This document shows positions 5,910-6,939 of a DNA stretch of 6,939 nt, piece by piece. The position numbers and the translations under genes are program-made. How positions within the stretch are numbered: the first letter of the stretch is position 1; every line of letters starts with the position of its first letter. The stretch comes from JAYZQT01 sp964412235 (GTDB lineage: Bacteria > Pseudomonadota > Alphaproteobacteria > MPNO01 > UBA830): assembly GCA_964412235.1 (NCBI GenBank), contig CAYPNT010000117.1, positions 1-6,939 of the forward strand. Direction: 5' to 3'. The notes below the pieces were generated by a model. That model searched no databases, had not been told where the DNA came from, and saw only the letters and a list, made by a program, of their open reading frames with translations.

Positions 5910-6939
5910 ATGACCAGTTATGATATGACCGTTGATTATGTCGTGGTAGGTGCCGGGTCCGCGGGTTGCGTGCTTGCTAATCGGCTAAGCGAAATTAGCT
6001 CAAGTCGTGTGTTGGTTTTGGAAGCCGGAGATCATGATAAAAATTTCATGCTCCATATGCCTCTTGGTGTGGGAAAGGTGTGGCACGATCCCCGCTTTAA
6101 CTGGTCATATGAGTCTGAGCCAGAACCGCATGCTGATGGTCGAAAATTCTTTCATCCCCGCGGTAAGGTTCTTGGTGGTTCGTCTTCTATAAATATGATG
6201 GCATATGTTCGTGGAAATCATGGTGATTATGATCGGTGGAGGCAGAAAGGTCTCACAGGGTGGTCGTACGATGATGTCCTGCCATATTTTAAAAGGGCTG
6301 AAGCGTTTCAGGACAGAAAAGATGACTACCATGGCTCTGATGGCCCTTGGAAAATTCAGACTACGAAGATTCAAGACCCCATTCTTGATTGCTTTTTTAA
6401 CGCGGTGAGAACAGCGGGCTACGAGGAGGCGGCTGATTATAATGGTGCCTCTCAAGAGGGATTTGCGCGTCTTCAAGTAAACGCGGTAAACGGCCGCCGT
6501 CAGAGTACAGCTGTTGCCTATTTGAGACCTGCAATGCAGCGACCAAATTTGGAAGTGGAAGTCCGGGCACACGTTAATCGTATCATCCTTGAGGACGGGC
6601 GTGCGGTCGGTATTGAATATTCGAAAGACGACAGAGTGCAAACCGTCCGGGCAGAAAAAGAAGTAATTTTGTCTGGTGGTGCTATAAACTCACCGCAAGT
6701 CCTTTTGTTGTCGGGAATTGGTCCTGGCGAACACTTGCGCGAGATGGGTATAGAGACCTTGTGTGAGGTTCCGGGGGTTGGAAGTGATTTGCAGGATCAT
6801 CCTTCAATTGGTTTAGAGTTTTACTACGCTGGAAATTCTCAATTTCATAAGGACTTACGGATAGACCGCCTCGCGTTTCATGTGGCTAGAGTGAAGCTTT
6901 TCGGGACGGGAATGGCCGCCTTCCCGCCGTCATCTCTTA
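5910..6939 (+). CDS. GMC-family FAD-dependent oxidoreductase (choline/alcohol dehydrogenase-like), 3' end outside window
   Basis: The frame is open for 343 codons to the window edge; family members are usually about 530-560 residues, so roughly the last third is missing. The N-terminus has the FAD Rossmann motif G14-A-G16-S-A-G19 followed by Glu38 in VLVLEAGD for the ribose. GMC signature 1 is present as GKVLGGSSSINMMAYVRG (85-102), and signature 2 as GGAINSPQVLLLSGIG (256-271). DLQDHP (293-298) is also typical. The catalytic His-His/Asn pair would lie in the missing C-terminal part. Such enzymes oxidise primary alcohols, passing electrons to the respiratory chain or to oxygen. Resemblance to choline dehydrogenase and AlkJ-type alcohol dehydrogenases is clear, but signature 1 differs from strict BetA and the substrate cannot be named. 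It is transcribed away from the methionine operon, and a shared function is not shown. No signal peptide is seen. Confidence 0.92.
   Translation, partial: MTSYDMTVDYVVVGAGSAGCVLANRLSEISSSRVLVLEAGDHDKNFMLHMPLGVGKVWHDPRFNWSYESEPEPHADGRKFFHPRGKVLGGSSSINMMAYVRGNHGDYDRWRQKGLTGWSYDDVLPYFKRAEAFQDRKDDYHGSDGPWKIQTTKIQDPILDCFFNAVRTAGYEEAADYNGASQEGFARLQVNAVNGRRQSTAVAYLRPAMQRPNLEVEVRAHVNRIILEDGRAVGIEYSKDDRVQTVRAEKEVILSGGAINSPQVLLLSGIGPGEHLREMGIETLCEVPGVGSDLQDHPSIGLEFYYAGNSQFHKDLRIDRLAFHVARVKLFGTGMAAFPPSSL

Noticed and set aside
6105..6641. 178-codon minus-strand frame antisense to the GMC gene
   Set aside because: The plus strand here encodes clear GMC motifs; the antisense product is rich in Arg, Ile and Thr with no domain, typical of a shadow frame.
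1..6939. Mobile element, CRISPR array or phage remnant
   Set aside because: No transposase, integrase, terminal repeats or regularly spaced repeats are seen; the window is almost fully occupied by metabolic genes.

Overview
The window holds a compact methionine-cycle operon on the minus strand and the first part of a divergent oxidoreductase gene on the plus strand. The organism looks like a moderately AT-leaning Gram-negative bacterium, most likely an alphaproteobacterium. That inference rests on methionine synthase being split into a separate homocysteine-binding protein and a cobalamin/folate/activation protein, on its linkage to metF and an ArsR-methyltransferase fusion, and on the general character of the proteins. 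No RNA gene or taxonomic marker is present to confirm it.

Layout, read in the direction of transcription of the minus-strand operon: a 177-bp AT-rich divergent promoter region (5733-5909); an ArsR-type regulator fused to a SAM-dependent methyltransferase domain (5732-4731); metF, methylenetetrahydrofolate reductase (4747-3860); the N-terminal homocysteine methyltransferase part of cobalamin-dependent methionine synthase (3863-2799); and its C-terminal part, with folate, cobalamin and reactivation domains (2802-154). All four genes overlap their neighbours, by 17, 4 and 4 bp, so they are almost certainly one transcript with coupled translation. Positions 1-153 carry no recognisable gene and only a weak hairpin. 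On the plus strand, from 5910 to the window edge, lies the first 343 codons of a GMC-family FAD oxidoreductase.

Together the operon makes 5-methyl-THF (MetF) and uses it to methylate homocysteine through B12 (the two MetH proteins). The first gene is probably its regulator, sensing S-adenosylhomocysteine or S-adenosylmethionine. An AT-rich inverted repeat (5766-5791) in the promoter region is the best candidate operator.

I do not see a previously undescribed system. The features most worth a second look are the exact site at which methionine synthase is split, the regulator fusion with its nearby inverted repeat, and the tightly coupled translation of the operon.
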